A stretch of 64,000 nt of DNA from Streptomyces sp. B1I3. GTDB lineage: Bacteria; Actinomycetota; Actinomycetes; Streptomycetales; Streptomycetaceae. Of the stretch, positions 62,128 through 64,000 are shown in pieces. Under the pieces are notes generated by a model. The model searched no databases. It was not told the origin of the DNA and worked only from the letters and a program-made list of their open reading frames with translations. Where the stretch lies: assembly GCF_030816615.1 (NCBI RefSeq), contig NZ_JAUSYD010000001.1:5354501-5418500 (forward strand), given 5' to 3'. Every line of letters starts with the position of its first letter. Positions within the stretch are counted from its first letter, which is position 1. Made by a program: the position numbers and the translations under genes.

Positions 62128-63552
62128 TCACTGCTCGGGACGCAGCAGCTTCCTGACCGGACGCCCCACCACACGCCTGGCACGCCGGTAGACCGCCGGC
62201 AAGGCGGCCGCGCCGTCGGCCCCCTGCCCCCTGAGACCCACCCGGCGGGGACGCGCGCCGAGCTGGGACAGCAACGCGGCGTTCTGCTCGGTCAGTTCCT
62301 CCAGCCTGCTCTGCATCCAGCTGAAGCGGCCGCGCAGCGCCTCCGGATCGCTCTCCGTCCACGGCCGGACGGCCGGCGGGAGGGTGAGTGCGGCCAGCCG
62401 CGCGTCGAACGCCGCACCGCCGTCGCCGTGGGTGAACGTGTTCTCCAGGCCGTTCTTCTCCATGAACCCGGTGAAGCGCAGGAAACGCTCCTTGTGGCCG
62501 TTGACCAGGTCGCCGAAGTCGGCCGCCGCGTAGAGCTCGGCGGGATCGATGTTCTTGGGCGTCTCGGAGATCTTGCGGTGCGGGATGCCGAAGTACCGGC
62601 AGAGTTCCAGGGTCCGGGAGTCGCTGCAGAGCACGGTGCTCGGGACGCCCGCCAGCAGCGCCGCGATGTTGCCGTGGATGCGGGAGCCGAACGAGAAGTC
62701 GAAGGAGCGCAGTTCGCTGATCCAGGTGGCCGGGTCGACGTAGAGCCGGACCTTGCCCTCCTGGTACATCGGGTGGGACGGGTGGGTCGGCATGGAGGTC
62801 TGCGCGCCGGTGGGGTGCGAGGTCTCGCGCCAGTGCAGCAGCTCGGCCTCGAAGAGGTTCTGCCCGACGAACCGCAGGTTCGGATACCGCTGGTGGGCCT
62901 GCCGGATTATGGCGTCGAGACCGTGCGAACGTACGGCGCTGTGCGAGCCGTTGACCGAGATGCGGGACTCCGCGCTGAGCGCCTCGACCCGCTTCTCGAG
63001 CGTGAACGCCTCGCCGTTCATGAACATCGAGGGGCAGCCGATGACCTCGACGTCCCGGAAGCCCATGGCGTTGAGGTACTGCTCGGTGAACTCTCCCCGC
63101 ACGCCGATGGACGCGCTGCGGTTGAGTACCTCGGTGACGAACTCCCTGACGGTCGGCTCCATCGGCTTCAGCCGTGCCGCGTTGTACTTGAGGTCGGCCT
63201 GCGCGCCGACACCCAGTACGACCACGGGAATGCGCAGCTTCTTGATCAGCTGCGTCATCCGCTTGAGCGGCCGCTCGAAGGTCGGGCGGAAGGCGTTGGC
63301 CAGGGGCACGACGAATACGTCGAACTCCTCGTTTATGCGCTCGGCCGCTGACGGATCCGCACGGATGCCGTTGGAGAAGACCTCGGCCCGCGGCGTCGTC
63401 AGAAGTTTGTGCGCCGCGTCGCTGAAGATCAGGTTGCCCGCGTTCGTCGCGAAGACGTCTCTGTGGAGTGACTGCTCCACGGAAGCCACATCGAAGGGGC
63501 TTTTACCCGATCTGAGTAGAACGCGTCTTTTGCGGGTTGGTTCATCTGTCAC
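62128..63552 (-). CDS. Polysaccharide pyruvyl transferase family protein
   Basis: 474 residues. PF04230-type landmarks are FSNGIRADPSAAERI, VVVLGVGAQADLKYNAARLK, SIGVRGEFTEQYLNAMGF and the C-terminal FGSRIHGNIAALLAGVPSTVLCSDSRTLELCRYFGIP. It then has a coiled-coil stretch (SWMQSRLEELTEQNAALLSQ) and a polybasic end (RRARRVVGRPVRKLL). Family members transfer pyruvate from phosphoenolpyruvate to form acidic ketals on sugars of wall polymers and exopolysaccharides. The GTG was chosen because a -10-like TACCCT ends 6 bases upstream, suggesting a leaderless mRNA; the frame upstream is not protein-like. Confidence 0.85.
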   Translation of the reverse strand: MTDEPTRKRRVLLRSGKSPFDVASVEQSLHRDVFATNAGNLIFSDAAHKLLTTPRAEVFSNGIRADPSAAERINEEFDVFVVPLANAFRPTFERPLKRMTQLIKKLRIPVVVLGVGAQADLKYNAARLKPMEPTVREFVTEVLNRSASIGVRGEFTEQYLNAMGFRDVEVIGCPSMFMNGEAFTLEKRVEALSAESRISVNGSHSAVRSHGLDAIIRQAHQRYPNLRFVGQNLFEAELLHWRETSHPTGAQTSMPTHPSHPMYQEGKVRLYVDPATWISELRSFDFSFGSRIHGNIAALLAGVPSTVLCSDSRTLELCRYFGIPHRKISETPKNIDPAELYAAADFGDLVNGHKERFLRFTGFMEKNGLENTFTHGDGGAAFDARLAALTLPPAVRPWTESDPEALRGRFSWMQSRLEELTEQNAALLSQLGARPRRVGLRGQGADGAAALPAVYRRARRVVGRPVRKLLRPEQ

Positions 63553-63558
63553 GCGTAG

Positions 63559-63564
63559 AGGGTA
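63559..63564 (-). promoter_or_regulatory. -10-like TACCCT before pyruvyl transferase
   Basis: It ends 6 bases before the GTG start, with no Shine-Dalgarno, indicating a leaderless mRNA. Confidence 0.5.
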
Positions 63565-63684
63565 GCCCGATGAATGGCCGGTGGAGAGTACGCAAACAGC
63601 TCGTCCCCGACAGCTGCCGAGGTCATGCGGGGCGTCGACGCGCCGTCCGGAGGCTCCCCCCGCCGGCTCCCGGCCCCGGCATCT

Positions 63685-63721
63685 CGTCCACCCCGGCCGT
63701 GGCATCCCGTCCACCCCGGCC
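63685..63721. repeat. Short direct repeat
   Basis: CGTCCACCCCGGCC occurs at 63685-63698 and 63708-63721, 23 bases apart. Possible duplicated protein site or chance; no known motif. Confidence 0.4.
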
Positions 63722-63775
63722 TTGGCGCCGGGTACGGCAGCTGAGACGGCACGGCGCGCCCCCGGCCTCCTCGCG

Positions 63776-63781
63776 TAGATT
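63776..63781 (+). promoter_or_regulatory. Candidate -10 for proB
   Basis: TAGATT, giving a start near 63788 and a leader of about 100 bases to the GTG at 63890. Confidence 0.4.
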
Positions 63782-63889
63782 GGGCGGACCGAGCAGGTCG
63801 ACGTGATGGGGACGTACGTGTCAGGGGCAACGGAATCCGAGGGCGCACTCCGCACACCCTCCGGGGGCGGCGCGGGGCGGAGGCCGGGC

Positions 63890-64000
63890 GTGACCGACGC
63901 CCGCCGAATCGTCGTCAAGATCGGGTCCTCCTCGCTCACCACGGCGGCCGGCGGCCTGGACGCCGACCGGGTCGATGCCCTGGTCGACGTGCTCGCCAAG
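63890..64000 (+). CDS. proB: Glutamate 5-kinase, N-terminal part only
   Basis: 37 codons are visible: VTDARRIVVKIGSSSLTTAAGG..., the N-terminal ATP/glutamate-binding segment of glutamate 5-kinase, first step of proline synthesis. The gene runs off the window. The GTG at 63890 has GGAGG 6 bases upstream. In-frame starts at 63806 and 63818 would add 24-28 residues (MGTYVSGATES...) and cannot be excluded. Its place beyond obgE is standard for the genus, so it marks the end of the inserted glycopolymer locus. Confidence 0.9.
   Translation, partial: MTDARRIVVKIGSSSLTTAAGGLDADRVDALVDVLAK

Larger units (their letters stand above)
63553..63889. other. Divergent region between pyruvyl transferase and proB
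   Basis: 337 bases. Minus-strand -10 TACCCT lies at 63559-63564. Plus-strand -10-like TAGATT lies at 63776-63781 for proB. A 14-bp direct repeat lies in between. No gene is supported. Confidence 0.5.

Overview
The window is a piece of a Streptomyces (high-GC actinobacterial) chromosome. GC content is very high, GTG starts are frequent, and the gene order pepN - mycothiol-dependent DsbA-like oxidoreductase - sodF - rpiB - nei - tig - clpP1 - clpP2 - clpX - valS - folC - ndk - mreBCD - pbp2 - rodA - rne - rplU - rpmA - obgE - proB is the conserved core arrangement of the genus. No insertion sequence, phage, integrase or CRISPR array was seen.

Layout. 1-2.5 kb: 5' part of pepN, a DsbA-family oxidoreductase, and an Fe superoxide dismutase with a Nur-type operator. 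2.6-7.5 kb: two paralogous amino-acid permeases, the biotin importer component bioY, and two decayed genes (a GNAT acetyltransferase and an FAD oxidase fragment). 7.8-14.9 kb: rpiB, a Nei/Fpg DNA glycosylase, a VOC protein, an Eis-like acetyltransferase, a membrane PP2C phosphatase, an HD hydrolase, an acyltransferase and a small membrane protein. 15-20 kb: tRNA-Gly, tRNA-Pro, trigger factor and the ClpP1P2X protease, with a ClgR-type box before clpP1. 20-26.5 kb: a proline-rich membrane protein, valS, folC, a DUF4233 protein and ndk. 26.7-33 kb: the mreB-mreC-mreD-pbp2-rodA wall-elongation/sporulation operon. 33-42.4 kb: a CYTH-CHAD protein, the radical SAM/DUF2344 pair and a giant RNase E/G. 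42.5-46.7 kb: a family-2 glycosyltransferase, then rplU-rpmA-obgE.

46.7-63.6 kb is the accessory part and the most interesting one. Between obgE and proB lies a cell-wall glycopolymer locus. It encodes a fused CDP-ribitol synthase (cytidylyltransferase plus short-chain reductase), a membrane-anchored TagF-like polyol-phosphate transferase, a complete dTDP-L-rhamnose pathway (rmlA, rmlB, rmlD and, in opposite orientation, rmlC), three family-2 glycosyltransferases (a fourth lies between rne and rplU), a methyltransferase, an O-acyltransferase and a polysaccharide pyruvyl transferase. Together these predict a polyol-phosphate (ribitol-type) wall teichoic acid that is glycosylated, probably with rhamnose, and further acylated and pyruvylated. 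It sits beside the Mre wall-synthesis operon. The initiation enzyme (TagO type), the ABC exporter and the wall ligase are not in the window. Six proteins of the locus, counting the rne-rplU glycosyltransferase, share short arginine-rich C-terminal tails, which may hold the soluble enzymes at the membrane.

Transcription units are well marked by long perfect hairpins at gene ends. Several genes have a -10-like hexamer 6-7 bases before the start codon, suggesting leaderless mRNAs.
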